Notes: generated by a model not told the origin, from the letters alone. DNA of 64,000 nt from Sphingopyxis sp. 2PD (GCF_005503695.1 NZ_SCMU01000008.1:48745-112744); one strand, 5' to 3'; shown: positions 18,042-27,088, counted from the first letter of the stretch. Translations and numbers: made by a program.

Positions 18042-19856
18042 ATGGCGACGGTCACCCATGATGCCGCGATCGCCAATGCGCGCCGTCTGCTGGTCGCCGA
18101 ACCCGCAAGCGCGCTGGCGCAGGCGCAGGCGATCATCGAGGCGGTGCCGACATCCGCGGCCGCGCACCGGCTGGCCGCCCAGGCGCTGCGCGCGCTGGAT
18201 CGGGTGGGCGAAGCCCAAGCCGCGTCGCTTGCGGCGGTCGGCGCCACAATCCACGATGAAGCGATGGTCGATGCGGCGCTGGCGCTTGCCGACAACCGAC
18301 TGCCCGATGCCGAAGCGGCGCTCCGCCAGCGGCTGCGCGAGGATGCGACCGATGTCGCCGCAATCCGGATGCTGGCCGAGGTCGCGGGGCGGATCGGGCG
18401 CTATGGCGATGCCGAAAAATTGCTCAACCGGGCGCTCGAGCTGGCACCGGGTTTCGGCGCCGCGCGCGCCAATCTCGCCACCGTCTATTACAAGCAGAAC
18501 CGCTATGCCGAAGCGGCGGAAACGCTCGATGCGGTGCTGGGCGAGGATCCCGACAATCCGGCGCATGCCAATCTGAAGGCCGCGGCGCTGGGCCGGATCG
18601 GCGGCTATGACGAAGCGATCGCACTTTACGAACAACTGACCCGGCGCTTTCCGGATCATGCCAAGCTGTGGATGAGCTATGGCCATATGCTCAAGACCGT
18701 CGGGCGGCAGGACGACAGCATCGCCGCCTATCGCCACGCACTGGCGATCGATCCGGGGCTGGGCGAGCTCTGGTGGAGCCTCGCCAATCTCAAGACGATC
18801 CGCTTCGGCGCCGATGATCGGACTGCGATGGAGGCGGCGCTCGCCGCGATCGATACGCGCGACGCCGGGCGCGACGACGACCGACTGCACCTGCACTTCG
18901 CGCTCGGCAAAGCCTATGACGACGCGGGCGAGGCGGAACCCGCATTTCGCCACTATGCCGCGGGCAATGCGATCCGCGCCGCCCAGCTGGGCTATGACGC
19001 CGCCGACACCAGCGCGATCGTCGATGCCGCGATCGCGACCTGCACCGCCGATTTTTTCGTCGCCCGCGCCGATATGGGCGATCCCGCGCCCGACCCGATC
19101 TTCATCCTTGGCATGCCGCGCGCCGGATCGACGCTGATCGAGCAGATATTGGCCAGCCATTCGGCCATCGAGGGCACGATGGAGCTGCCCGACATCCCCG
19201 CGCTGGCGCTGGGGCTGGGGCGCGAGACGCAGGGCGAAGGGCGGCATTGGGTTGCCGCGCTCGCCGACGCGCCGCCCGAGCGGCTGGCCGAAATGGGCGC
19301 GGCCTTCCTTCGCCGCACCGCGGTGCAGCGCAAGACCGGCAAGCCCTTCTATATCGACAAATTGCCGAACAACTGGCGCTATGTCCCGCTGATCCGCCTG
19401 ATCCTGCCGCGTGCAAAGATCATCGATGCGCGGCGGCACCCGCTCGACTGTTGCTGGTCCAATTTCCGCCAGCATTATGCCAAGGGACAGGCGTTCAGTT
19501 ACGACCTCGCCGACATGGGCTCCTATTACCGCGATTATGTCCGGCTGATGGCGCATATCGACGCGGTGCAGCCGGGCTGTGTCCACCGGGTGATCCACGA
19601 AGCGTTGCTCGACGACCCGGAGGCCGAAGTCCGCGCGATGCTGGGCTATCTCGGCCTGCCGTTCGAGGAGGCGTGCATGGCGTTCCACGCCAATGCGCGC
19701 GCGGTCCGCACCGCATCGAGCGAGCAGGTTCGCCGCCCGATCAATCGCGACGGGGTCGATCAGTGGCGCCCCTATGACGGCTGGCTCGCCCCGCTAAAGG
19801 CCGCCCTCGGGCCGGTCCTCGGCGCCTATCCGGCTCCGCCGCTCGGCTTCGACTGA
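18042..19856 (+). CDS. TPR-containing sulfotransferase family protein
   Basis: A 604-residue protein with about seven TPR repeats in the first ~340 residues (for example YGDAEKLLNRALELAPGFG and QDDSIAAYRHALAIDPGLG) followed by a sulfotransferase domain. The PAPS 5'-phosphosulfate loop reads FILGMPRAGSTLIEQIL, and the 3'-phosphate segment is KIIDARRHPLDCCWSNF. The ATG 12 bases after the DsbA stop was chosen because the frame before it is a shadow of dsbA. Sulfotransferases with TPRs adjacent to TonB receptors and amino-acid permeases are a recurrent sphingomonad theme; the acceptor is unknown. Confidence 0.82.
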   Translation: MATVTHDAAIANARRLLVAEPASALAQAQAIIEAVPTSAAAHRLAAQALRALDRVGEAQAASLAAVGATIHDEAMVDAALALADNRLPDAEAALRQRLREDATDVAAIRMLAEVAGRIGRYGDAEKLLNRALELAPGFGAARANLATVYYKQNRYAEAAETLDAVLGEDPDNPAHANLKAAALGRIGGYDEAIALYEQLTRRFPDHAKLWMSYGHMLKTVGRQDDSIAAYRHALAIDPGLGELWWSLANLKTIRFGADDRTAMEAALAAIDTRDAGRDDDRLHLHFALGKAYDDAGEAEPAFRHYAAGNAIRAAQLGYDAADTSAIVDAAIATCTADFFVARADMGDPAPDPIFILGMPRAGSTLIEQILASHSAIEGTMELPDIPALALGLGRETQGEGRHWVAALADAPPERLAEMGAAFLRRTAVQRKTGKPFYIDKLPNNWRYVPLIRLILPRAKIIDARRHPLDCCWSNFRQHYAKGQAFSYDLADMGSYYRDYVRLMAHIDAVQPGCVHRVIHEALLDDPEAEVRAMLGYLGLPFEEACMAFHANARAVRTASSEQVRRPINRDGVDQWRPYDGWLAPLKAALGPVLGAYPAPPLGFD

Positions 19857-19872
19857 GCGCGCGAGCAAATTC

Positions 19873-19888
19873 GTTGCCTTTTGGCAAC
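19873..19888. other. Small hairpin between sulfotransferase and TonB receptor genes
   Basis: Perfect stem gttgcc / ggcaac with a TTTT loop, 17 bases after the sulfotransferase stop. No T-run follows. The remainder of the gap to 19998 should hold the receptor promoter, and a GAGGGGGG ribosome site precedes the start. Confidence 0.4.
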
Positions 19889-19997
19889 AGCAAGCGACAT
19901 TTTCGACCAACGACGCACCGGGTCAGCGAACAAGGCTTGCGCTCTTGCTGCGCTGCGTCATGTTCGCGTCATACAGCTGTCATTTGAGGGGGGTCTC

Positions 19998-22382
19998 ATG
20001 GTCAAGTTCTCAGCCGGTCTGGTACGGAGCAGCGCGCTGCTGCTCACCGGGACCATCCTGTGCACGTCGGGCGCGGCGTTGGCGCAGGAAGCGGCAATAG
20101 ACGACGATCGCGACATTGTCGTCACCGCGTCGAAACGCGAGCAGAATTTGCAGGATGTGCCGCTGGCGATCACCGCGATCGGCACTGAGCGGCTCGACGA
20201 GCTGCAGGTCAAGGAATTCCAGGATGTCGTCAAATTCCTGCCGTCGGTGACAATCCAGACCGCGGGTCCGGGTTTTGCGCAGGTCTATTTCCGCGGCGTC
20301 GCCTCGGGCGAGAACGCCAACCACTCGGCCTCACTGCCGACGGTCGGCACCTATCTCGACGAAATGCCGATCACCACGATCCAGGGTGCGCTCGACATCC
20401 ACGCCTATGACCTGGCGCGCGTCGAGGCGCTCGCCGGGCCGCAGGGCACGCTCTATGGCGCCAGTTCGATGGCGGGCACGATCCGCCTGATCACCAACCA
20501 GCCCGATACCAGCGGCACCTATGGCTCGATGGGCCTTGAGCTCAACACGGTGTCCAAGGGCGGCATCGGCGGGGTTGCCGAAGGCTTTGTCAACGCCGCG
20601 CTGGGCGAAAAGGCGGCGCTGCGCCTTGTCGGCTGGTACCGCCATGACGCGGGCTATATCGACAATATCGCGGGCAGCCGCACCTATGCGACGAGCGGTA
20701 TCACCCAGTCGAACGCCAATCTGGTGGAAAAAGACTATAATGACGTCGATACCTATGGCGCGCGTCTGGCGCTGGGCATCGAACTCGACGACGACTGGAC
20801 GATCCGCCCGAACCTGATGGGCCAGATCCAGAAGGCGAACGGCAGCTTTACGCAGGAGCGGTCGAGCGCGGTCACCGGTAAGCTGCAGACGGTGCAATAT
20901 AACCCCGAGCGCGGCGACGACAAATGGATCCAGGCCGCGATGACGATCGAGGGCAAGATCGGCAGCTGGGACCTCACGGTCACCGGCGGGCATATGCGCC
21001 GCAAGACCGAGACCGAAAGCGACTATTCGGACTACGCCTATTTCTATGACGCGCTCTATGGTTATGGCGCCTATTTCACCGACAATAACGGCGATCCGGT
21101 CAACCCGAACCAATATATTCAGGGCATCGACCGCTATAAGCGCAGCTTCGCCGAAATCCGCGTCGCCTCTCCGGCCGACGCGCGTATCCGCTTCATCGGC
21201 GGCCTGTTCTGGCAGCGCCAGTCGCACAATATCGAGCAGAATTACATCATCGACAACATTGGTGACGCGATCACGGTCACCGGCACCGACAGCAATATCT
21301 GGCTGACCAAACAGCTGCGCATCGACCGCGACTATGCCGCGTTCGGCGAGATCAGCTTCGACATCACCGACCAGTTGACGCTGACCGGCGGCGGCCGCGT
21401 CTATAAGTTCGATAACAGCCTCGTCGGCTTTTTCGGCTATTCGGCAGGGTACAGCAGCCGCACGGGCGAAGCGGCGTGCTTTGCCCCGACGATCATCACG
21501 GGTTCGCCCTGCACCAACCTCGACAAGAGCACGAGCGACACCGACTTCATCCACAAGCTGAACCTGAACTACAAGGTCAACGACGACGTGATGCTGTACG
21601 GCACCTGGTCGCGCGGTTTCCGCCCGGGCGGGATCAATCGCCGCGGGACGCTCGATCCCTACGGGCCTGACACGCTCGACAATTATGAATTCGGTTGGAA
21701 AACGTCGTTCGGCCCGGTCCGTTTCAACGGCGCCGTGTATCAGGAGGATTGGAACAACATCCAGCTGTCGTTCCTGGGCGCCAACGGCCTCACCGAAATC
21801 CGCAACGCCGGCATCGCCCGGATCCGCGGTATCGAAGCCGACCTCAACTATCGTGCCGGCGGCTTTACGCTGAACCTCGGCGCCAGTTACAACGACGCGA
21901 CGATCCGCCGCGATTTTTGCCGCATCGCCAATGCGACGTTCGATTGCACGATCAACCCGCCGGGTCAGACCAACGCGCTGCTCGCCCCGGCCGGTTCGCG
22001 CCTGCCCGTTACCGCCAAATTCAAGGGTAATGCCATCGCGCGGTACGAATTCCCGATCGGCGGCATGGACGGGCATTTCCAGTTCGCGGTCAACCATATC
22101 GGCAAACGCCGGTCCGACCTGCGTCCGTTCGAAAACGACATCGTCGGCAATTTCAAGGCCTATACCACCGCCGACATCAGCTTTGGCGTCAAGGGCGAAG
22201 GCTGGGATGCCGAGCTGTTCGCGACCAACTTGTTCAACAGCAATGGCGTGATCAACAGCGCGGTCCAGTGCGGCGAGTCGATCTGCGGCGACCCCGGCGG
22301 GGTCAGCAGCACCGGCGGCGTCTTTTACGACAATATCGTGCGTCCGCGCCTGATCGGGATCAAGGTCAGCAAGGATTTCTGA
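19998..22382 (+). CDS. TonB-dependent outer-membrane receptor
   Basis: A 794-residue ligand-gated porin energised by TonB-ExbBD. From ATG 19998 it has a signal peptide (LLLTGTILCTSGAALAQ), a TonB box in DIVVTASKREQNLQDVP, a plug domain with the VEALAGPQGTLYGASSMAG segment, and a beta-barrel ending in an aromatic residue (IKVSKDF). It belongs to the broad catecholate/unknown-substrate receptor group typical of sphingomonads, in which the substrate cannot be read from sequence. Upstream codons to 19881 are non-coding leader. A perfect terminator hairpin lies 30 bases after the stop. The neighbouring permease, oxygenase and oxidoreductase suggest import of a nutrient rather than iron. Confidence 0.9.
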   Translation: MVKFSAGLVRSSALLLTGTILCTSGAALAQEAAIDDDRDIVVTASKREQNLQDVPLAITAIGTERLDELQVKEFQDVVKFLPSVTIQTAGPGFAQVYFRGVASGENANHSASLPTVGTYLDEMPITTIQGALDIHAYDLARVEALAGPQGTLYGASSMAGTIRLITNQPDTSGTYGSMGLELNTVSKGGIGGVAEGFVNAALGEKAALRLVGWYRHDAGYIDNIAGSRTYATSGITQSNANLVEKDYNDVDTYGARLALGIELDDDWTIRPNLMGQIQKANGSFTQERSSAVTGKLQTVQYNPERGDDKWIQAAMTIEGKIGSWDLTVTGGHMRRKTETESDYSDYAYFYDALYGYGAYFTDNNGDPVNPNQYIQGIDRYKRSFAEIRVASPADARIRFIGGLFWQRQSHNIEQNYIIDNIGDAITVTGTDSNIWLTKQLRIDRDYAAFGEISFDITDQLTLTGGGRVYKFDNSLVGFFGYSAGYSSRTGEAACFAPTIITGSPCTNLDKSTSDTDFIHKLNLNYKVNDDVMLYGTWSRGFRPGGINRRGTLDPYGPDTLDNYEFGWKTSFGPVRFNGAVYQEDWNNIQLSFLGANGLTEIRNAGIARIRGIEADLNYRAGGFTLNLGASYNDATIRRDFCRIANATFDCTINPPGQTNALLAPAGSRLPVTAKFKGNAIARYEFPIGGMDGHFQFAVNHIGKRRSDLRPFENDIVGNFKAYTTADISFGVKGEGWDAELFATNLFNSNGVINSAVQCGESICGDPGGVSSTGGVFYDNIVRPRLIGIKVSKDF

Positions 22383-22386
22383 CCGG

Positions 22387-23733
22387 GTGACCGCCAGCGT
22401 GACCAACGACGAAAGGCCGAGCCAAAAGCTCGGCCTTTTGATGTGCGTCGCGCTCGGCATGGGCAATATGATCGGAGCGGGGGTGTTCCTCCTGCCCCGC
22501 GATCTGGCGCCGCTCGGCTGGAACGCGGTCATCGGCTGGGGGGTGTCGATTGCGGGGACGCTCTGCTTGGCGGTCGCGTTCGCGCGGCTCGCAAAAAGGC
22601 TGCCGCGGGGCTGCGCGACTTACACCTACGCCGCCGCCGCCTTTGGTCCCGGCACCGGCTTCATCGTCGCATGGAGTTATTGGATCAGTTGCTGGACCGT
22701 CGTCGCGACGCTCGCCGTGGCAGCGATCAGCAACTTGTCGATCCTGATGCCATCCCTGGGCAACGCCGGAGCGGGGACGGCGGTGATCGCAATCGCGTTC
22801 ATCTGGATTTTCACGCTGATCAATTTGATGGGGGTGCGCCGCGCCGGCGGAGCACAGTTGCTGACCCTCGGGCTCAAACTGATTCCGGTGGTCGGCGCAG
22901 TTATCGTCGCGCTGTGGCTGCTCGGCACCGGCGACGCGCCGACCGCGACGATGGTCGGCACCAAGCCCGTCAATATCGGCAATATCGGTACCGCCGCAAC
23001 GCTGACGCTGTTCGCGCTGCTCGGGTTCGAGAGCGCCTGCATCGTCGGCGACCGCGTCCGCGACCCCGAACGAACGGTGCCGCGCGCAACGCTGATCGCC
23101 GCGGCGGCGACGGGGCTGCTTTATCTGCTGTCATGTACGACGGTGACCTTGCTGTTACCGCTCGCGACGCTCGAGGGCTCGAACGCCGCCTATGCGACCT
23201 TTTTCAGTGCGCTCGTCAGCCCGTCGGCGGGGCAAGCCGTCGCGCTGTTCGCCGCGGTTGCGGCGCTCGGAGCGCTCAATGGCTTCGTGCTGCTGCAAGG
23301 CGAAATCCCGCGCGACCTCGCGCATCGCGGACTGCTGCCCGCCGCCTTTGCCAAGGACAATCGTTTCGCGGTGCCTTGGGTAACGCAGATCGTGTCGAGC
23401 ACACTCGCCAGCATTGTCGTCTATGCCAATTATTCGCGCGGTCTGGCCGAATTGTTCAAATTCATGGTGCTGGTGACCACCTCGACCGCGATCATCTTTT
23501 ACATCGTCGGCGCGCTCGCCGCGCTGAAGCTCGAGCATGAAGGCGCGATCAAGGCGTCACCGACCTTTGTGACGCTCACCCTCCTGGGCTTCCTTTATAG
23601 CTGCTGGGCCTTTTACGGTGCCGGGTTGGACGCGAGCCTGTGGAGCATCGGGCTGACTGCCGCCGGGCTGCCGATCTATCTCGCGATGCGGCGATCAGGC
23701 CCAGCGGGGCGCGAACCAGCCGCGATCGCGTAG
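22387..23733 (+). CDS. APC-superfamily amino acid/polyamine permease
   Basis: A 448-residue inner-membrane transporter with about 12 hydrophobic helices. The first helix carries the APC signature GMGNMIGAGVFLLPRDLA, and a LGFESACIVGDRVRDPERTVPRA segment corresponds to the family's helix 6-7 loop. The GTG at 22387 puts a normal KLGLLMCVALG lead-in on helix 1, but codons 9-18 coincide with a perfect intrinsic-terminator hairpin (22412-22439). ATG 22441 just after it is the alternative start. The 3' end overlaps the convergent oxidoreductase gene by 39 bases. It would carry across the inner membrane what the TonB receptor imports; the substrate is not determinable here. Confidence 0.86.
   Translation: MTASVTNDERPSQKLGLLMCVALGMGNMIGAGVFLLPRDLAPLGWNAVIGWGVSIAGTLCLAVAFARLAKRLPRGCATYTYAAAAFGPGTGFIVAWSYWISCWTVVATLAVAAISNLSILMPSLGNAGAGTAVIAIAFIWIFTLINLMGVRRAGGAQLLTLGLKLIPVVGAVIVALWLLGTGDAPTATMVGTKPVNIGNIGTAATLTLFALLGFESACIVGDRVRDPERTVPRATLIAAAATGLLYLLSCTTVTLLLPLATLEGSNAAYATFFSALVSPSAGQAVALFAAVAALGALNGFVLLQGEIPRDLAHRGLLPAAFAKDNRFAVPWVTQIVSSTLASIVVYANYSRGLAELFKFMVLVTTSTAIIFYIVGALAALKLEHEGAIKASPTFVTLTLLGFLYSCWAFYGAGLDASLWSIGLTAAGLPIYLAMRRSGPAGREPAAIA
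22412..22439 (+). terminator. Intrinsic terminator within the 5' end of the permease frame
   Basis: The 11-base arm aaaggccgagc (22412-22422) pairs perfectly with gctcggccttt (22428-22438) around loop caaaa, with a TTTT run closing the right side. The spacing, 30 bases after the receptor stop, is right for terminating the receptor transcript, yet the hairpin is inside the likely permease coding sequence. It may attenuate permease expression. Confidence 0.8.
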
Positions 23734-25299
23734 GATCACCTGCGCCGCATTGTGCCCTGGCGCGCCGGTAACGCCGCCGCCGGGGTGGGTGCCCGCGCCA
23801 CACATGTAGAGGTTCTTCACCGGCCCGCGATAGGCGCCGTTGCCGAGCACCGGGCGCGCCGACGATAGCTGGTCGAGGCTCATATTGCCGTGCATGATGT
23901 CGCCGCCGACGAGGCCGAACTTGCGTTCGAGCCCCTTGGGGCTGAGGATCTGGCGGCCGACGATCGAGGCGCGGAAGCCGGGGGCGTGCGCTTCGACGGT
24001 ATCGATGATGCAGTCGGCGGCGGCGCCCTCTTCGGCGTCCCAATCGCGACCATCCGGCAGCTCGGGCGCAAATTGCTGGCAGAACAGGCTGGCGACATGC
24101 TGGCCGGGAGGGGCAAGGCTGTCATCGACGGTCGAAGGAATGAGCATTTCGACGATCGGTTTCTTCGACCAGCCATGTTCCTTCGCGTCGAGGAACGCCT
24201 TGTCCATATAGTCGAGCGTCGGGGCGATGATGATCCCCGACTGATGATGCTCGCCCGGTTCGGGCAGGCAGGTGAATCTGGGTAGCTCGCTGAGCGCGAC
24301 ATTCATGCGGAACGTCCCGCTGCCCGCCTTGAATGCCTTGATCCGGCGGCGGAATTCGGGGGCGATGTCGGCTTCGTCGAACAGGCGTTCGTAGAGCAGT
24401 TTCGGGCCAACATTGGCGATGACGCGCGCCGCCGCGATTTCCTCGCCGCCGACCAACTTGACGCCGACCGCCTTGCCGCCGTCGACAAGCACCCGCGATA
24501 CGGGGCTTTCGAGGCTGATCTCGACGCCCAGCTGGGTGCAGACCTTCGCCATCATCTGGGTGATCGCGCCCATCCCGCCGACGCTGTGTCCCCACGCGCC
24601 CTTTTTGCCATTCACCTCGCCAAAGACGTGGTGGAGCAGGACATAGGCGCTGCCCGGCGTGTCGGGGCTGGCGTAGTTGCCGACGACGGCATCGAAGCCG
24701 AACGCCGCCTTGACCGCCTCGCTTTCGAACCAGCTGTCGAGGAAGGTGCGCGCCGATTTGGTGAAGAGTTCGAGCACGTCGCGCTGCTGCGACAGGTTGA
24801 GCTTGGTCAGCCCGCGCCCCTGCCGCGCTGCATCGATCAGGGTCTTGAAGCCGTCGCCGACATTGGGAGGCGATTTGAGCGCGAGGTCGCGGAGGACATC
24901 GGCAACCCCCTCCAGCATGTCATAATATTCGGGAAGGCGCGCCGCGTCATGCGCCGAGAAGCGCGCAAATTCCTTTTGCGTGCGCTCCAGCCCGCCGCCG
25001 AGCTTCAGGTAACCGCCATCTTCCTGCGGCAGGAAGTTGCTGATCGGCCGCTCGATCACGCGATAGCCATGATCGGCGAGCTTCATGTCGGCGATCACCT
25101 TGGGCTGAAGCAGGCTGACCGTGTAGCTGGCGACCGAATTGCGGAAGCCCGGTGTGAACTCCTCGGTCACCGCGGCGCCGCCGACGACGTCGCGCGCTTC
25201 GACGATCCGCACCTTCAGCCCTGCCCGCGCGAGATAGAAGGCACAGACAAGGCCGTTGTGGCCGGCGCCGATGATGAGGGCGTCGTAAGATTTCGTCAT
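23695..25299 (-). CDS. FAD-dependent amine/carotenoid-type oxidoreductase
   Basis: A 534-residue flavoprotein of the phytoene-desaturase / monoamine-oxidase-like group. The N-terminal dinucleotide motif is DALIIGAGHNGLVCAFYLARAG followed by the acidic ribose ligand in VRIVEARD and the GGAAVTEE loop. The C-terminal FAD segment is NLYMCGAGTHPGGGVTGAPG. The ATG at 25299 overlaps the Rieske oxygenase stop by four bases; a second ATG 12 bases upstream is equally close. Similar proteins are often annotated as uncharacterised NAD(P)/FAD oxidoreductases. Its tight coupling to a Rieske oxygenase suggests that it oxidises the oxygenase's product or substrate. It lacks the ferredoxin or flavin-reductase features expected of an electron donor. 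Confidence 0.84.
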   Translation of the reverse strand: MTKSYDALIIGAGHNGLVCAFYLARAGLKVRIVEARDVVGGAAVTEEFTPGFRNSVASYTVSLLQPKVIADMKLADHGYRVIERPISNFLPQEDGGYLKLGGGLERTQKEFARFSAHDAARLPEYYDMLEGVADVLRDLALKSPPNVGDGFKTLIDAARQGRGLTKLNLSQQRDVLELFTKSARTFLDSWFESEAVKAAFGFDAVVGNYASPDTPGSAYVLLHHVFGEVNGKKGAWGHSVGGMGAITQMMAKVCTQLGVEISLESPVSRVLVDGGKAVGVKLVGGEEIAAARVIANVGPKLLYERLFDEADIAPEFRRRIKAFKAGSGTFRMNVALSELPRFTCLPEPGEHHQSGIIIAPTLDYMDKAFLDAKEHGWSKKPIVEMLIPSTVDDSLAPPGQHVASLFCQQFAPELPDGRDWDAEEGAAADCIIDTVEAHAPGFRASIVGRQILSPKGLERKFGLVGGDIMHGNMSLDQLSSARPVLGNGAYRGPVKNLYMCGAGTHPGGGVTGAPGHNAAQVILRDRGWFAPRWA

Positions 25300-26462
25300 G
25301 CTTTGCTCCATCCCGCACGCGGGGCTTGTTCGAGGCGGGATTCGGGGATCAGGTCGCGCATCCGGGCGCAGAAATGCTTGAGGCACACTTCCTTGTCGCT
25401 GAGCGGCCCCATGGTGAAACTCTGCGAGGCCATCCCCTGCTGGACGCGGGTGATGAGCAACGTGTCCTCGGCATTGACCTGGCGGTTGATCCGCCAGTTC
25501 AGGTAGCGCGCCGCCTTCATTTCGCGGCGCGCATCGGGGAGGACGTAGCTGATTTCGCGGATCAGGCAGCTGGTCGGGCCGGTCGGCAGCCATTGCATGA
25601 AATCGACCTGGTCGGGGTAGATGTCGAAGGCCACGTTGGGCCACAGCTTGAAATAGAGCCAGTGGCGCTGGTTCGCTTGCGGCAGATGCGGGACCGGCGG
25701 CAGCAGCCGCTGGTACATGTGTTCGGACCAGTTGACCGATGGCCGGTCGATCAAATCGCCCCACATCCGATCAACATGATCCGTCGCCTCGACCCCATAG
25801 CTTTTGCCAAACAGCCGGGTCAGGCCGGGGTGCGCGACTGGGATGTGGAGGCCGTCGGAATAATTGTCGCCGACATTTTTCCAGTTCACCTCGCGCGGGC
25901 GGAGCGTGACACGGCCGAGCGCGCCGAGGTCCTCGAAGCGATAGGGCGCGACCTGCTCCTCATAGGGCGCCATCATCGTGGCGACCGTAGGGCCGCCATC
26001 GTCGGTCAGGCGCACAAACCAGAAGCCGCGCCATTGTTCCAGATCGACCTGCACGAGGGACGCCTTGCCCTTGTCGAGGGTGGGATAGCTGGCGCTGTCG
26101 GGGACGCCGGTCAGGCGGCCGTCGAGGTCGTAGGTCCAGGCGTGATAGGGGCAGACGAGCTTTTTTGCGCAGCCCGCGCTGCCGTCGACCAAGCGCGAGC
26201 CGCGGTGGCGGCAGACGTTGGTGAAGGCGCGGACGATGCGGTCGGCGCCGCGCACGACGATCACGCTTTCGCCGCAATAATCGATGCTGTGCCAGTCGCC
26301 CGCGTTCGGAATGTCGCTATCGTGGCATACGACCTGCCAGCTGGGGCGGAAGATTCGCTCCATTTCGGCGGCGTAGAAATCGGGGTCGCTGTAGGTCCAG
26401 GCCGGGAGCGACCAGCCGTCGAGGTCGTCGATGTTGTCCAAAGTGTCGCGCAGCGTTGCCAT
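25296..26462 (-). CDS. Rieske non-heme iron oxygenase, alpha subunit
   Basis: A 388-residue terminal oxygenase. The Rieske [2Fe-2S] ligands are CRHRGSR and CPYHAW (C-x-H ... C-x2-H, about residues 84-108). The mononuclear-iron domain has NVGDNYSDGLHIPVAHPGL with the bridging aspartate and two histidine ligands. It hydroxylates or demethylates a substrate using two electrons from a reductase that is not encoded here. The overall pattern resembles the choline monooxygenase / glycine-betaine and carnitine oxygenase branch, and the divergent gene is BetI-like, so a quaternary-amine substrate is plausible. ATG 26462 was chosen; the frame upstream is the shadow of the regulator. A near-perfect palindrome covers its promoter. 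Confidence 0.86.
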   Translation of the reverse strand: MATLRDTLDNIDDLDGWSLPAWTYSDPDFYAAEMERIFRPSWQVVCHDSDIPNAGDWHSIDYCGESVIVVRGADRIVRAFTNVCRHRGSRLVDGSAGCAKKLVCPYHAWTYDLDGRLTGVPDSASYPTLDKGKASLVQVDLEQWRGFWFVRLTDDGGPTVATMMAPYEEQVAPYRFEDLGALGRVTLRPREVNWKNVGDNYSDGLHIPVAHPGLTRLFGKSYGVEATDHVDRMWGDLIDRPSVNWSEHMYQRLLPPVPHLPQANQRHWLYFKLWPNVAFDIYPDQVDFMQWLPTGPTSCLIREISYVLPDARREMKAARYLNWRINRQVNAEDTLLITRVQQGMASQSFTMGPLSDKEVCLKHFCARMRDLIPESRLEQAPRAGWSKA

Positions 26463-26471
26463 GAATCGATC

Positions 26472-26495
26472 CTTGTTGTACAAACGTATAACAAG
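26472..26495. promoter_or_regulatory. 24-bp palindromic operator between divergent genes
   Basis: Arms cttgttgtac (26472-26481) and gtataacaag (26486-26495) match at 9 of 10 positions around spacer aaac. The palindrome fills most of the 33-base gap between the Rieske oxygenase (ATG 26462, leftward) and the TetR regulator (ATG 26496, rightward), and directly abuts the latter's start codon. Size and placement fit a TetR-family operator controlling both genes. Confidence 0.8.
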
Positions 26496-27086
26496 ATGCA
26501 ACCCGCTCGCCAAGCCTTTACGCGCGAAAGCGCCGATGCCCGCCGGGCTGACCTGATCGAGGCGACCGCGGCGGTGTTGGCGGAGCATGGGCTGGCGGGA
26601 ACCAATGTCCGGGCGATCTGCGCCAAAGCGGGGGTGTCGCCGGGGCTGCTGCGCCATTATTTCGATGGCATCGACGATCTGGTCGCGGCGACCTATCAGG
26701 CGACGAGCGACCGGATGGACGCGATTTTTGCGGCGGCGGTCGCGGGCGCCGGTGCCGATCCGCACGCACGGCTGACCGCGTACCTCACCGCCAGCTTTCG
26801 CCCGCCGGTGACCGATCCCGAACTGCTGGGGGCGTGGACAGCCTTCTGGGCGCTGGCGCGCAGCGATGCGCGGATGGCGGAAATTCACGCGGAAAGTTAC
26901 GCCGGGTACCGCGCACGGCTGGGCGAGTTGCTGACCGCATGCGGCGCGCGCGATGCCGAGCGGCTGGCGATCATGCTGACCGCGATGGTCGACGGGCTGT
27001 GGCTCGAACTGTCGCTGGATGCGGGCAGCTTTGGCGCCGAGGCGGCGGTGGCGATGATCGAGCGGGCGGTGGCGGCGTTGGCATAA
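26496..27086 (+). CDS. TetR family regulator, BetI-like
   Basis: A 196-residue repressor. The helix-turn-helix region (RRADLIEATAAVLAEHG, then VRAICAKAGVSPGLLRHYF) is close to BetI, the choline-responsive repressor. The all-helical ligand domain includes a conserved-looking WTAFWALARSD segment also typical of that subgroup. The ATG follows the palindromic operator with no room for a ribosome site, so the mRNA may be leaderless or translated from an internal start. It is divergent from the Rieske oxygenase and likely controls that operon and itself. The effector is presumably a betaine-like compound, by analogy only. Confidence 0.86.
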   Translation: MQPARQAFTRESADARRADLIEATAAVLAEHGLAGTNVRAICAKAGVSPGLLRHYFDGIDDLVAATYQATSDRMDAIFAAAVAGAGADPHARLTAYLTASFRPPVTDPELLGAWTAFWALARSDARMAEIHAESYAGYRARLGELLTACGARDAERLAIMLTAMVDGLWLELSLDAGSFGAEAAVAMIERAVAALA

Positions 27087-27088
27087 AC

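Noticed and set aside
20331..22532. Minus-strand open frame of 733 codons opposite the TonB receptor
   Set aside because: No recognisable motif or ribosome site; the plus-strand frame has a signal peptide, TonB box, plug and barrel.
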